From the NCBI RefSeq assembly GCF_025447595.1, contig NZ_JAOEJU010000011.1, positions 62,001-126,000 of the forward strand: a DNA stretch of 64,000 bases, read 5' to 3'. A program made the position numbers and the translations under genes. Shown piece after piece: positions 49,584 to 57,764 of the stretch. Every line of letters begins with the position of its first letter. The first letter of the stretch is position 1. The DNA is from Pseudomonas koreensis. Lineage in GTDB: Bacteria > Pseudomonadota > Gammaproteobacteria > Pseudomonadales > Pseudomonadaceae. Under the pieces are notes generated by a model, which searched no databases, had not been told where the DNA came from, and was given only the letters and a program-made list of their open reading frames with translations.

Positions 49584-50339
49584 ATGCGTCGCCCTATGGT
49601 AGCTGGTAACTGGAAGATGCACGGTACCCGCGCCAGCGTCGCTGAGCTGATCAACGGCCTTCGTCATCTGGCCTTGCCAAGCGGTGTTGATGTCGCGGTA
49701 TTCCCGCCTTGCTTGTATATCAATCAAGTGATTGATGGCTTGAAAGGCAAATCGATTTCGGTCGGTGCGCAGAACTCTGCGGTGGAATCCATGCAAGGTG
49801 CGTTGACGGGCGAGATTGCGCCGAGTCAGTTGGTGGATGCAGGTTGTTCCCTGGTGCTTGTCGGGCACTCCGAACGCCGCCAGATCATGGGCGAGCGAGA
49901 CGGAATGCTGAATCGCAAGTTCGCAGCGGCACAGGCATGTGGCTTGATCCCGGTGTTGTGCGTAGGGGAGACCCTGGAGCAGCGCGAAGCGGGAAAAACT
50001 CTTGAGGTTGTCGGGCGTCAGCTGGGCAGTATCATCGAGGAGCTGGGTGTAGGTGCTTTTGCCAACGCAGTGATCGCTTACGAGCCGGTCTGGGCGATTG
50101 GTACCGGGCTGACTGCAACGCCGCAGCAGGCTCAGGATGTGCATAAAGCCATTCGCGAGCAGTTGGCGGCAGAGAATTCTGAAGTGGCACGAGGTGTGCG
50201 GCTTCTATACGGCGGCAGCGTGAAGGCGGCCAATGCGGTCGAACTGTTCGGCATGCCGGATATCGATGGGGGGCTCATTGGTGGAGCTTCCCTGAATGCA
50301 GATGAGTTCGGTGCGATTTGTCGCGCCGCGGGAAACTGA
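49584..50339 (+). CDS. tpiA: Triosephosphate isomerase
   Basis: 251 residues: GNWKMHG at the start, GHSERR, catalytic YEPVWAIGTG and phosphate-binding LYGGSVK. GAGG precedes the ATG. Glycolysis/gluconeogenesis enzyme; secG begins 4 bp after its stop. Confidence 0.97.
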   Translation: MRRPMVAGNWKMHGTRASVAELINGLRHLALPSGVDVAVFPPCLYINQVIDGLKGKSISVGAQNSAVESMQGALTGEIAPSQLVDAGCSLVLVGHSERRQIMGERDGMLNRKFAAAQACGLIPVLCVGETLEQREAGKTLEVVGRQLGSIIEELGVGAFANAVIAYEPVWAIGTGLTATPQQAQDVHKAIREQLAAENSEVARGVRLLYGGSVKAANAVELFGMPDIDGGLIGGASLNADEFGAICRAAGN

Positions 50340-50343
50340 AAAA

Positions 50344-50727
50344 ATGCTGGAAACAGTCGTAGTCGTTTTTCATCTGCTGGGTGCATTGGGCGTAGTTGCT
50401 CTGGTTTTGCTGCAGCAGGGTAAAGGTGCGGATGCTGGCGCGTCTTTCGGAGCAGGTGCTTCAAATACTGTGTTCGGAAGCCAAGGTTCCTCTACCTTTC
50501 TTAGTAAGTTTACTGCTATACTTGCCGCCGGTTTCTTCATAACCAGCTTGGGGTTAGGTTACTTTGCTAAAGAGAAGGCTCATCAGCTGACTCAAGCAGG
50601 CTTGCCAAATCCGGCAGTGTTGGAAGTTCCAAAGCAACAACCGGCTTCTGATGATGTACCGGTGCTTCAAGAGCAAAAGTCGGCTTCTCCAGCGACTGAC
50701 GTACCTCCAGCTCAAGAGCAGAAGTAA
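50344..50727 (+). CDS. secG: Preprotein translocase subunit SecG
   Basis: 127 residues from the ATG at 50344 (MLETVVVVFHLLGALGVVAL). Two membrane helices enclose the conserved QQGKGADAGASFGAGASNTVFGSQGSSTFLSK loop. The C-terminal tail is Pro/Gln-rich, with repeated QEQKSAS-like units. It assists SecYE. The tRNA-Leu gene follows after 22 bp. Confidence 0.95.
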   Translation: MLETVVVVFHLLGALGVVALVLLQQGKGADAGASFGAGASNTVFGSQGSSTFLSKFTAILAAGFFITSLGLGYFAKEKAHQLTQAGLPNPAVLEVPKQQPASDDVPVLQEQKSASPATDVPPAQEQK

Positions 50728-50749
50728 GAAGGGTTTCAAACGTAGTATT

Positions 50750-50835
50750 GCCGAGGTGGTGGAATTGGTAGACACGCAACCTTGAGGTGGTTGTGCCCAT
50801 AGGGTGTAGGGGTTCGAGTCCCCTTCTCGGTACCA
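50750..50835 (+). tRNA. tRNA-Leu (anticodon GAG)
   Basis: 86 nt ending in ACCA. Anticodon stem CAACC/GGTTG with loop TTGAGGT. The long variable arm (TGCCCATAGGGTGTA) is the class II form of leucine tRNA. T arm GGGGTTCGAGTCCCC. Confidence 0.95.
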
Positions 50836-50847
50836 ATTAGTCAGGAG

Positions 50848-50870
50848 AGCCCGCTGTTGCGGGCTTTCTT
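50848..50870 (+). terminator. Terminator after tRNA-Leu
   Basis: AGCCCGC and GCGGGCT around TGTT, followed by TTCTT, 12 bp after the tRNA. Confidence 0.75.
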
Positions 50871-50932
50871 GCAGGTGGAAGGTTACATTGACCCTATAAG
50901 GGATCGGTCGTATACTTCCGCCCCAGCTTTGT

Positions 50933-51009
<77 letters not shown>

Positions 51010-51017
51010 GTTTAAGG

Positions 51018-51039
51018 AGCCCCTTTTAAGGGGCTTTTT
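51018..51039 (+). terminator. Terminator after initiator tRNA
   Basis: AGCCCC pairs with GGGGCT around TTTTAA, followed by TTTTT. Confidence 0.8.
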
Positions 51040-51084
51040 GTTAGCTGGACACTTTCAACGCCGCTGTTCGACGGCGTTTCAAGG

Positions 51085-51112
51085 ATGGGCGTTTCGCCCA
51101 TTTTTTTATTTT
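51085..51112 (+). terminator. Second hairpin before rimP, possible leader attenuator
   Basis: ATGGGCG and CGCCCAT around TTT, with a seven-base T run. It lies 36 bp before the rimP start. It may complete tRNA termination or attenuate the rimP operon. Confidence 0.7.
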
Positions 51113-51147
51113 GCATAGCATGCACATACATGCACGAGGGGGTTCAG

Positions 51148-51606
51148 GTGTCGAGCAAGCTAGAAGAGTTGCAGGCCTTGCTGGCCCCGGTGGTCGTGGC
51201 CCTAGGCTATGAATGCTGGGGTATTGAGTTTTCGGCTCAAGGTCGGCACTCAATGTTGCGCGTTTATATCGATAAGGAAGGCGGCGTACTGGTGGACGAT
51301 TGTGCCATCGTCAGCCGCCAGATCAGCGGTGTACTGGATGTTGAAGATCCAATCTCCGTTGAATACACCCTTGAAGTTTCCTCGCCAGGCATGGAACGCC
51401 CACTGTTCACTCTTGAGCAGTTTGCCAAATATGTCGGTGAACAAGTGAAGATCAAGCTGCGCTCGCCTTTTGAAGGTCGACGCAACTTTCAGGGCCTTCT
51501 GCGCGGTGTAGAAGAGCAGGATGTCGTGGTGCAGGTAGATGACCATGAGTTCCTGTTGCCGATCGATATGATCGACAAGGCCAACATTATTCCCAGTTTT
51601 GACTGA
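51148..51606 (+). CDS. rimP: Ribosome maturation factor RimP
   Basis: 152 residues from the GTG at 51148 (VSSKLEELQALLAPVVVALG), preceded by GAGGGGG; a longer frame reaches into the hairpin above. Family blocks: LGYECWGIEFSAQGRHSMLRVYIDKEGGV, DDCAIVSRQISGVLDVEDPI, YTLEVSSPGMERPLF. It helps 30S subunit assembly. It leads the rimP-nusA-infB operon. Confidence 0.95.
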   Translation: MSSKLEELQALLAPVVVALGYECWGIEFSAQGRHSMLRVYIDKEGGVLVDDCAIVSRQISGVLDVEDPISVEYTLEVSSPGMERPLFTLEQFAKYVGEQVKIKLRSPFEGRRNFQGLLRGVEEQDVVVQVDDHEFLLPIDMIDKANIIPSFD

Positions 51607-51653
51607 GACGCGGATCCCGCGGATCCAATGGCTTGCGAAAGGCGAGGCGTACG

Positions 51654-53135
51654 ATGAGCAAAGAAGTACTGCTGGTTGTTGAGTCGGTATCCAATGAAAA
51701 GGGTGTACCGGCAAGCGTAATTTTTGAAGCGCTGGAGCTGGCTCTGGCCACTGCTACCAAAAAGCGTTTTGAAGACGAAGTTGATCTGCGTGTGGAAATC
51801 AACCGCCACACCGGTTCTTACGAAACTTTCCGTCGCTGGACGGTCGTCGAAGAGAATGATCTCGATGATCCGGCCATTGAAACCTGGCCGAGCAAGGTTG
51901 CTGAAACGCACCCTGGCGCCAAGGTTGGCGACGTCGTTGAAGAAAAGATCGAGTCCATCGAGTTCGGCCGCATCGCTGCACAGACCGCCAAGCAGGTCAT
52001 CGTGCAGAAAGTGCGCGAGGCCGAGCGCGCTCAAGTGGTTGACGCTTATCGCGAGCGCCTGGGAGAAATCATCTCCGGCACCGTGAAGAAAGTGACCCGC
52101 GACAACGTGATCGTCGACCTGGGTAATAACGCTGAAGCGTTGCTGGCCCGTGAAGACATCATCTCTCGCGAAACCTTCCGTGTCGGCGTGCGTCTGCGTG
52201 CGCTGCTCAAGGAAATCCGCACCGAGAACCGCGGCCCTCAGCTGATCCTGTCGCGTACCGCGCCGGAAATGCTGATCGAGCTGTTCCGTATCGAAGTGCC
52301 GGAAATCGCTGAAGGCCTGATCGAAGTCATGGCCGCATCCCGTGATCCGGGTTCGCGTGCCAAGATCGCTGTCCGCTCCAAGGACAAACGCATCGACCCG
52401 CAAGGCGCGTGCATCGGTATGCGCGGTTCGCGCGTCCAGGCCGTGTCGGGCGAGTTGGGTGGCGAGCGTGTCGACATCGTCCTGTGGGACGACAACCCGG
52501 CCCAGTTCGTGATCAATGCCATGTCGCCGGCAGAAGTGGCGGCCATCATCGTTGACGAAGATGCCCATGCCATGGACATCGCCGTTGGCGCAGACAATCT
52601 GGCTCAGGCCATCGGTCGTGGTGGTCAGAACGTGCGTCTGGCGAGCCAGCTGACTGGCTGGACCCTGAACGTGATGACCGAATCGGACATCCAGGCTAAG
52701 CAACAAGCGGAAACCGGCGACATCCTGCGCAACTTCATCGACGAGCTGGAAGTCGACGAAGAGCTGGCTCAGGTGCTGGTAGACGAAGGCTTCACCAGCC
52801 TGGAAGAGATTGCCTACGTACCGTTGGAAGAAATGCTCAACATCGACGGCTTTGACGAAGACATCGTCAACGAGCTTCGCGCTCGTGCCAAGGATCGCTT
52901 GTTGACCAAAGCCATCGCTACTGAGGAAAAGCTGGCAGACGCCCATCCGGCCGAAGACCTGCTCTCGCTTGAGGGTATGGACAAGGATTTGGCGATGGAA
53001 CTGGCGGTGCGCGGCGTAATTACCCGCGAAGACCTGGCCGAGCAGTCTATTGACGACCTGCTCGACATCGACGGCATTGACGATGATCGTGCCGGCAAGT
53101 TGATCATGGCCGCCCGAGCCCACTGGTTCGAGTAA
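51654..53135 (+). CDS. nusA: Transcription factor NusA
   Basis: 493 residues from the ATG at 51654 (MSKEVLLVVESVSNEKGVPA). N-terminal polymerase-binding domain, S1 domain (~130-200, ISGTVKKVTRDNVIVDLGNNAEALL), two KH domains (GACIGMRGSRVQ; AIGRGGQNVRLA) and two acidic C-terminal repeats (LVDEGFTSLEEIAYVPLEEM; LAVRGVITREDLAEQSIDDL). It controls pausing, termination and antitermination. Confidence 0.97.
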   Translation: MSKEVLLVVESVSNEKGVPASVIFEALELALATATKKRFEDEVDLRVEINRHTGSYETFRRWTVVEENDLDDPAIETWPSKVAETHPGAKVGDVVEEKIESIEFGRIAAQTAKQVIVQKVREAERAQVVDAYRERLGEIISGTVKKVTRDNVIVDLGNNAEALLAREDIISRETFRVGVRLRALLKEIRTENRGPQLILSRTAPEMLIELFRIEVPEIAEGLIEVMAASRDPGSRAKIAVRSKDKRIDPQGACIGMRGSRVQAVSGELGGERVDIVLWDDNPAQFVINAMSPAEVAAIIVDEDAHAMDIAVGADNLAQAIGRGGQNVRLASQLTGWTLNVMTESDIQAKQQAETGDILRNFIDELEVDEELAQVLVDEGFTSLEEIAYVPLEEMLNIDGFDEDIVNELRARAKDRLLTKAIATEEKLADAHPAEDLLSLEGMDKDLAMELAVRGVITREDLAEQSIDDLLDIDGIDDDRAGKLIMAARAHWFE

Positions 53136-53162
53136 TTGGGCGCGGCCTGAGGAGAGAAGTGC

Positions 53163-55679
53163 ATGACGCAAGTCACGGTGAAACAACTGGCCGATGAGGT
53201 CAAAACACCGGTAGAGCGCCTGTTGCAGCAGATGCGTGAGGCAGGTCTGCCGCACACCGCCGCCGAAGAAAATGTGACTGACAGTGAGAAGCAATCCCTG
53301 CTGACCCACTTGAAAAGCAGCCACAAGGCGAAAGTGGAAGAACCACGCAAGATCACGCTGCAGCGTAAAACCACCAGCACCCTGCGTGTGGCTGGCAGCA
53401 AAAGCATCAGCGTTGAAGTCCGCAAGAAGAAAGTTTTCGTACAGCGTAGCCCGGAAGAAATCGAAGCCGAGCGCAAGCGTGAACTGGATGAGCGTCGCGC
53501 AGTAGAAAATGCTGCCCGTCAGAAGGCTGAAGAAGAAGCCCGCGTTCGCGCCGAAGAAGAAGCGCGTCGCCAGCCTGCTGCGCCGTCCGCTCCTGCCGAA
53601 GCCGTCGCTGCACCTGCGCCAGTGGCCGAACCTGTGCGCGAAGCCGCGCCGGTTGTGGCTGCTGCGCCAGCTGCCGACACTCGCAAGCGTGACGAACAGC
53701 GCCGTCCGGACAAGCCACGTGCCGACGACAACAACCGTCGTGGCGGTGGTGATGGCGAGCGCAAAAACGCTCCGCATCGCGCATCGGTCAAGGAAAAGGC
53801 TCCGGCTCCACGTGTGGCGCCACGCACTACCGACGAAGAAAGCGATGGCTTCCGTCGCGGCGGTCGCGGCAAGGCCAAGCTGAAAAAACGCAACGCCCAC
53901 GGTTTCCAGAGCCCGACCGGCCCTGTCGTGCGTGAAGTGAAGATCGGCGAAACCATCACTGTTGGCGATCTCGCTCAGCAGATGTCGGTGAAGGCTGCCG
54001 AAATCATCAAGTTCATGTTCAAACTGGGTACTCCAGCGACCATCAACCAGGTGCTTGATCAGGAAACTGCTCAACTGGTAGCCGAAGAACTGGGCCACAA
54101 AGTGACCCTGGTCAGCGACACCGCCCTGGAAGATTCCCTGGCCGAGTCCCTGAAGTTCGAAGGTGAAGCGGTTCCTCGTGCGCCGGTTGTGACCGTAATG
54201 GGTCACGTTGACCACGGTAAGACCTCGCTGCTCGACTACATCCGTCGTGCCAAGGTAGCTGCTGGCGAAGCCGGTGGTATCACCCAGCACATCGGTGCGT
54301 ACCACGTTGAAACCGAACGCGGCATGGTCACCTTCCTCGACACCCCTGGTCACGCTGCGTTCACCGCCATGCGTGCCCGTGGTGCCAAGGCGACCGACAT
54401 CGTGATCCTGGTGGTTGCGGCGGACGACGGCGTGATGCCACAAACCATCGAAGCCGTTCAGCACGCTGTTGCTGCTGGCGTTCCGCTGGTGGTTGCGGTG
54501 AACAAGATCGACAAGCCGGGCGCTGATCTCGATCGCATCCGTAGCGAACTGTCGGCCCACGGCGTGACCTCCGAAGAGTGGGGTGGCGACACTCCATTCG
54601 TTCCGGTTTCTGCGAAGATGGGTACCGGCGTCGACGAACTGCTTGAAGCTGTATTGCTGCAAGCCGAAGTTCTCGAACTGACTGCCACTCCATCGGCTCC
54701 TGGCCGTGGTGTCGTGGTTGAATCGCGGCTGGACAAGGGCCGTGGCCCGGTGGCGACTGTTCTGGTTCAGGACGGTACGCTGCGTCAAGGCGACATGGTG
54801 CTGGTCGGCTCGAACTATGGCCGCGTGCGTGCCATGCTCGACGAGAACGGCAAGCCGATCAAGGAAGCGGGCCCGGCCATTCCGGTCGAGATCCTCGGCC
54901 TGGACGGTACGCCTGACGCTGGTGACGAGATGAGCGTGGTTGCCGACGAGAAGAAAGCCCGTGAAGTGGCTCTGTTCCGTCAAGGCAAGTTCCGCGAGGT
55001 CAAACTGGCTCGCGCTCACGCCGGCAAGCTGGAAAACATCTTCGAAAGCATGGGTCAGGAAGAGAAGAAGACGCTCAACATCGTCCTCAAATCCGACGTC
55101 CGTGGTTCGCTGGAAGCTTTGCAGGGCGCTCTGAACGGCCTGGGCAACGACGAAGTGCAAGTGCGCGTGGTCGGTGGCGGTGTCGGTGGTATCACCGAAT
55201 CCGATGCCAACCTGGCCTTGGCGTCCAACGCTGTACTGTTCGGCTTCAACGTGCGTGCCGATGCCGGCGCACGGAAGATCGTCGAGCAGGAAGGTCTGGA
55301 CATGCGTTACTACAACGTGATCTACGACATCATCGAAGACGTCAAGAAAGCCCTGACCGGTATGCTTGGCAGCGACGTTCGCGAGAACATCCTCGGTGTG
55401 GCCGAAGTCCGTGACGTATTCCGTTCGCCTAAGTTCGGCGCTATCGCCGGCTGCATGGTGATCGAGGGTACTGTTCACCGTAACCGTCCGATCCGTGTAC
55501 TGCGTGAAGACATCGTGATCTTCGAAGGCGAGCTGGAATCGCTGCGCCGCTTCAAGGATGACGCTTCCGAAGTCCGTGCCGGCATGGAATGCGGTATTGG
55601 CGTGAAGAGCTACAACGACGTCAAAGTCGGCGACAAGATCGAAGTCTTCGAGAAGGTTCAGGTTGCTCGCAGCCTCTGA
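53163..55679 (+). CDS. infB: Translation initiation factor IF-2
   Basis: 838 residues. The N-terminal IF2N module (VTVKQLADEVKTPVERLLQQM) is followed by a charged Ala/Arg/Glu-rich linker and a second IF2N, then the GTPase domain with GHVDHGKTS, DTPGHAAF and NKID, and domains II-IV. It brings the initiator tRNA to the 30S subunit, fitting the nearby tRNA-fMet gene. GAGGAGA precedes the ATG. Confidence 0.98.
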   Translation: MTQVTVKQLADEVKTPVERLLQQMREAGLPHTAAEENVTDSEKQSLLTHLKSSHKAKVEEPRKITLQRKTTSTLRVAGSKSISVEVRKKKVFVQRSPEEIEAERKRELDERRAVENAARQKAEEEARVRAEEEARRQPAAPSAPAEAVAAPAPVAEPVREAAPVVAAAPAADTRKRDEQRRPDKPRADDNNRRGGGDGERKNAPHRASVKEKAPAPRVAPRTTDEESDGFRRGGRGKAKLKKRNAHGFQSPTGPVVREVKIGETITVGDLAQQMSVKAAEIIKFMFKLGTPATINQVLDQETAQLVAEELGHKVTLVSDTALEDSLAESLKFEGEAVPRAPVVTVMGHVDHGKTSLLDYIRRAKVAAGEAGGITQHIGAYHVETERGMVTFLDTPGHAAFTAMRARGAKATDIVILVVAADDGVMPQTIEAVQHAVAAGVPLVVAVNKIDKPGADLDRIRSELSAHGVTSEEWGGDTPFVPVSAKMGTGVDELLEAVLLQAEVLELTATPSAPGRGVVVESRLDKGRGPVATVLVQDGTLRQGDMVLVGSNYGRVRAMLDENGKPIKEAGPAIPVEILGLDGTPDAGDEMSVVADEKKAREVALFRQGKFREVKLARAHAGKLENIFESMGQEEKKTLNIVLKSDVRGSLEALQGALNGLGNDEVQVRVVGGGVGGITESDANLALASNAVLFGFNVRADAGARKIVEQEGLDMRYYNVIYDIIEDVKKALTGMLGSDVRENILGVAEVRDVFRSPKFGAIAGCMVIEGTVHRNRPIRVLREDIVIFEGELESLRRFKDDASEVRAGMECGIGVKSYNDVKVGDKIEVFEKVQVARSL

Positions 55680-55750
55680 CTCGCGCACTTCAAGGGCCGC
55701 GTCGGGCCGCCGCATGCAAGTGCGCGGCACGGCGTCAGGACTCTAAACGC

Positions 55751-55785
55751 AACGCCCGGTCTGGCTTTTGTCAGGCCGGGCGTTT
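55751..55785 (+). terminator. Hairpin between infB and rbfA
   Basis: ACGCCCGG and CCGGGCGT form the stem with a CTG/CAG inner part, followed by TTTG. A partial terminator is likely, since rbfA needs transcription from upstream or from a local promoter. Confidence 0.6.
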
Positions 55786-55838
55786 GCCGCTTTCAGACCT
55801 TGCGGGTTTCACCGCGGGGCAGTAACAGGTAACAAGTC

Positions 55839-56237
55839 ATGGCAAAAGAATACAGCCGTACCCAACGTATCGGCGATCAGATGCAGCGTGAGCTGGCCCA
55901 ACTGATCCGTCGTGAAGTCAAAGACCCGCGTGTCGGCCTGGTGACGATCACCGCAGTGGATGTCAGTCGTGACGTCGGTCACGCCAAGATCTTCATCACC
56001 GTGATGGGGCAGGACAACGCCGCAGACATCGCACAGAGCATCAAGGTGCTGAATTCGGCCGCAGGCTTCCTGCGCATGCAGCTGGCGCGTGAAATGAAGC
56101 TGCGCAGCGTGCCGCAACTGCATTTCCATTACGACGAAAGCGTCGCCCGCGGTGCACACCTGTCGGCCCTGATCGAGCGCGCCGTGGCTGAAGACAGCCA
56201 GCACGAAGCGGCCGAACCTGAAGACGCCAAGGAGTAA
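55839..56237 (+). CDS. rbfA: Ribosome-binding factor A
   Basis: 132 residues with KH-like fold: RTQRIGDQMQRELAQLIRREVKDPRVGLVTITAVDVSRDVGHAKIFITVM, LNSAAGFLRMQLAREMKLRSVPQLHFHYDES. It matures the 16S rRNA 5' end and is a cold-shock factor. It ends 4 bp before truB. Confidence 0.96.
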   Translation: MAKEYSRTQRIGDQMQRELAQLIRREVKDPRVGLVTITAVDVSRDVGHAKIFITVMGQDNAADIAQSIKVLNSAAGFLRMQLAREMKLRSVPQLHFHYDESVARGAHLSALIERAVAEDSQHEAAEPEDAKE

Positions 56238-56241
56238 CTCG

Positions 56242-57159
56242 GTGGCTCAGGTCAAACGTATCCGTCGTAACGTCAGCGGCATCATTCTGCTCGACAAGCC
56301 GCTGGGGTTCACCTCCAACGCCGCGTTGCAGAAAGTCCGCTGGCTGCTAAACGCCGAGAAGGCCGGTCACACCGGCAGCCTCGATCCCCTGGCCACCGGC
56401 GTCTTGCCGTTGTGCTTTGGCGAAGCGACCAAGTTCTCGCAGTACCTGCTCGATTCCGACAAGGGTTACGAAACCCTGGCGCAACTGGGCAAGACCACCA
56501 CCACGGCAGACGCCGAAGGTGAGGTTTTGCAGGAGCGTCCGGTGACCGTTGGTCAGGCCGACATTGAAGCGGTTTTGCCGAAATTTCGTGGGCAAATCAG
56601 TCAGATACCGCCGATGTACTCTGCTCTCAAGCGTGATGGCCAGCCGCTGTACAAGTTGGCCCGTGCAGGCGAAGTAGTGGAGCGCGAACCGCGTTCTGTT
56701 ACTATTGCGCGCTTGGAATTGCTGGCCTTCGAAGGCGATACTGCACGTCTTGCGGTGGATTGCAGCAAGGGCACCTATATTCGCACCCTCGTGGAGGATA
56801 TCGGTGAGCAACTCGGTTGTGGTGCATACGTCGCTGAACTGCGTCGTACCCAGGCCGGGCCTTTCACCCTGGCGCAGACCGTGACCCTCGAAGAGCTGGA
56901 AGCGGTACATGCCGAAGGCGGCAACGAAGCGGTCGACCGCTTCCTGATGCCATCGGACAGCGGCCTGCAGGATTGGCCGTTGCTGCAGTTCTCGGAAGCG
57001 AGCGCGTTCTACTGGCTCAACGGCCAGCCGGTACGTGCCCCGGATGCTCCGAAGTTCGGCATGGTGCGGGTACAGGATCACAACGGTCGCTTCATCGGTA
57101 TCGGTGAAGTGAGCGAAGACGGGCGCATCGCGCCGCGTCGACTGATTCGGTCAGAATGA
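56242..57159 (+). CDS. truB: tRNA pseudouridine-55 synthase
   Basis: 305 residues from a GTG at 56242 with AAGGAG upstream. KPLGFTSNAALQ at the start; catalytic aspartate in HTGSLDPLATG; KGYEtlaqLG-type loop; CSKGTYIRTLVEDIGEQLGCGAYVAELRRTQAGPF; and a C-terminal PUA domain. It modifies U55 in the tRNA T loop. Confidence 0.97.
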   Translation: MAQVKRIRRNVSGIILLDKPLGFTSNAALQKVRWLLNAEKAGHTGSLDPLATGVLPLCFGEATKFSQYLLDSDKGYETLAQLGKTTTTADAEGEVLQERPVTVGQADIEAVLPKFRGQISQIPPMYSALKRDGQPLYKLARAGEVVEREPRSVTIARLELLAFEGDTARLAVDCSKGTYIRTLVEDIGEQLGCGAYVAELRRTQAGPFTLAQTVTLEELEAVHAEGGNEAVDRFLMPSDSGLQDWPLLQFSEASAFYWLNGQPVRAPDAPKFGMVRVQDHNGRFIGIGEVSEDGRIAPRRLIRSE

Positions 57160-57257
57160 CCGGAAACCGGTCTGTGTAACAGCAGGCCGGCGAGTGTGGC
57201 TGTCAACAGGCACGGTCACTACTCATTTATAGATACAGGGATTTGTCCCTGGCCTGT

Positions 57258-57281
57258 TGAAACTGTTTTTGAAACAGTTTC
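57258..57281 (+). promoter_or_regulatory. Hairpin beside the rpsO ribosome site
   Basis: GAAACTGTTT and AAACAGTTTC form an inverted repeat ending about 20 bp before the rpsO ATG and just upstream of AAAGGA. S15 is known to repress its own translation through mRNA structure in E. coli, so this may be the local control element; it is not the E. coli pseudoknot by sequence. Confidence 0.45.
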
Positions 57282-57300
57282 CTGATAAAAGGATTGCCTC

Positions 57301-57570
57301 ATGGCTCTCGACGTTCAAGAAAAAGCTCAAATCGTTGCCGACTACCAGCAAGCTGTTGGTGACACTGGTTCGCCAGAAGTGCAAGTTGCACTGCTGACCG
57401 CCAACATCAACAAACTGCAAGGTCACTTCAAGGCCAACGGTAAAGACCACCACTCCCGTCGTGGTCTGATCCGCATGGTTAACCAGCGTCGCAAGCTGCT
57501 GGACTACCTGAAAGGCAAGGACGTGAGCCGTTACAGCGCTCTGATCGCTCGCCTGGGTCTGCGTCGCTAA
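57301..57570 (+). CDS. rpsO: 30S ribosomal protein S15
   Basis: 89 residues, the usual length: MALDVQEKAQIVADYQQAVG, DTGSPEVQVALLTANINKLQGHFKANGKDHHSRRGLIRMVNQRRKLLDYLKG. It binds the central domain of 16S rRNA. It is followed by pnp after 194 bp, as in most proteobacteria. Confidence 0.98.
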   Translation: MALDVQEKAQIVADYQQAVGDTGSPEVQVALLTANINKLQGHFKANGKDHHSRRGLIRMVNQRRKLLDYLKGKDVSRYSALIARLGLRR

Positions 57571-57764
57571 TCAGCGATTGCGCTATGAGGTTGGTTGTCT
57601 GTCAGACGTCAGCGGGTTTCCGCCGGCGTCCGGCAGGCTCCCAGCCTCAAGTTTTATCTGGATGCACGTTTTACCCTGGACAGGCGTCGGGCCGATTCCC
57701 GGCATTGCCCAAGAATTTCGCAAGAAACCAGTTCCCCCAAGAGCCACAAAGAAGGTAGGACACC

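Noticed and set aside
51489..55730. 1413-codon open frame antisense to nusA-infB
   Set aside because: It spans two real genes and their spacer on the other strand. The length comes from the rarity of antisense stops under strong codon bias.
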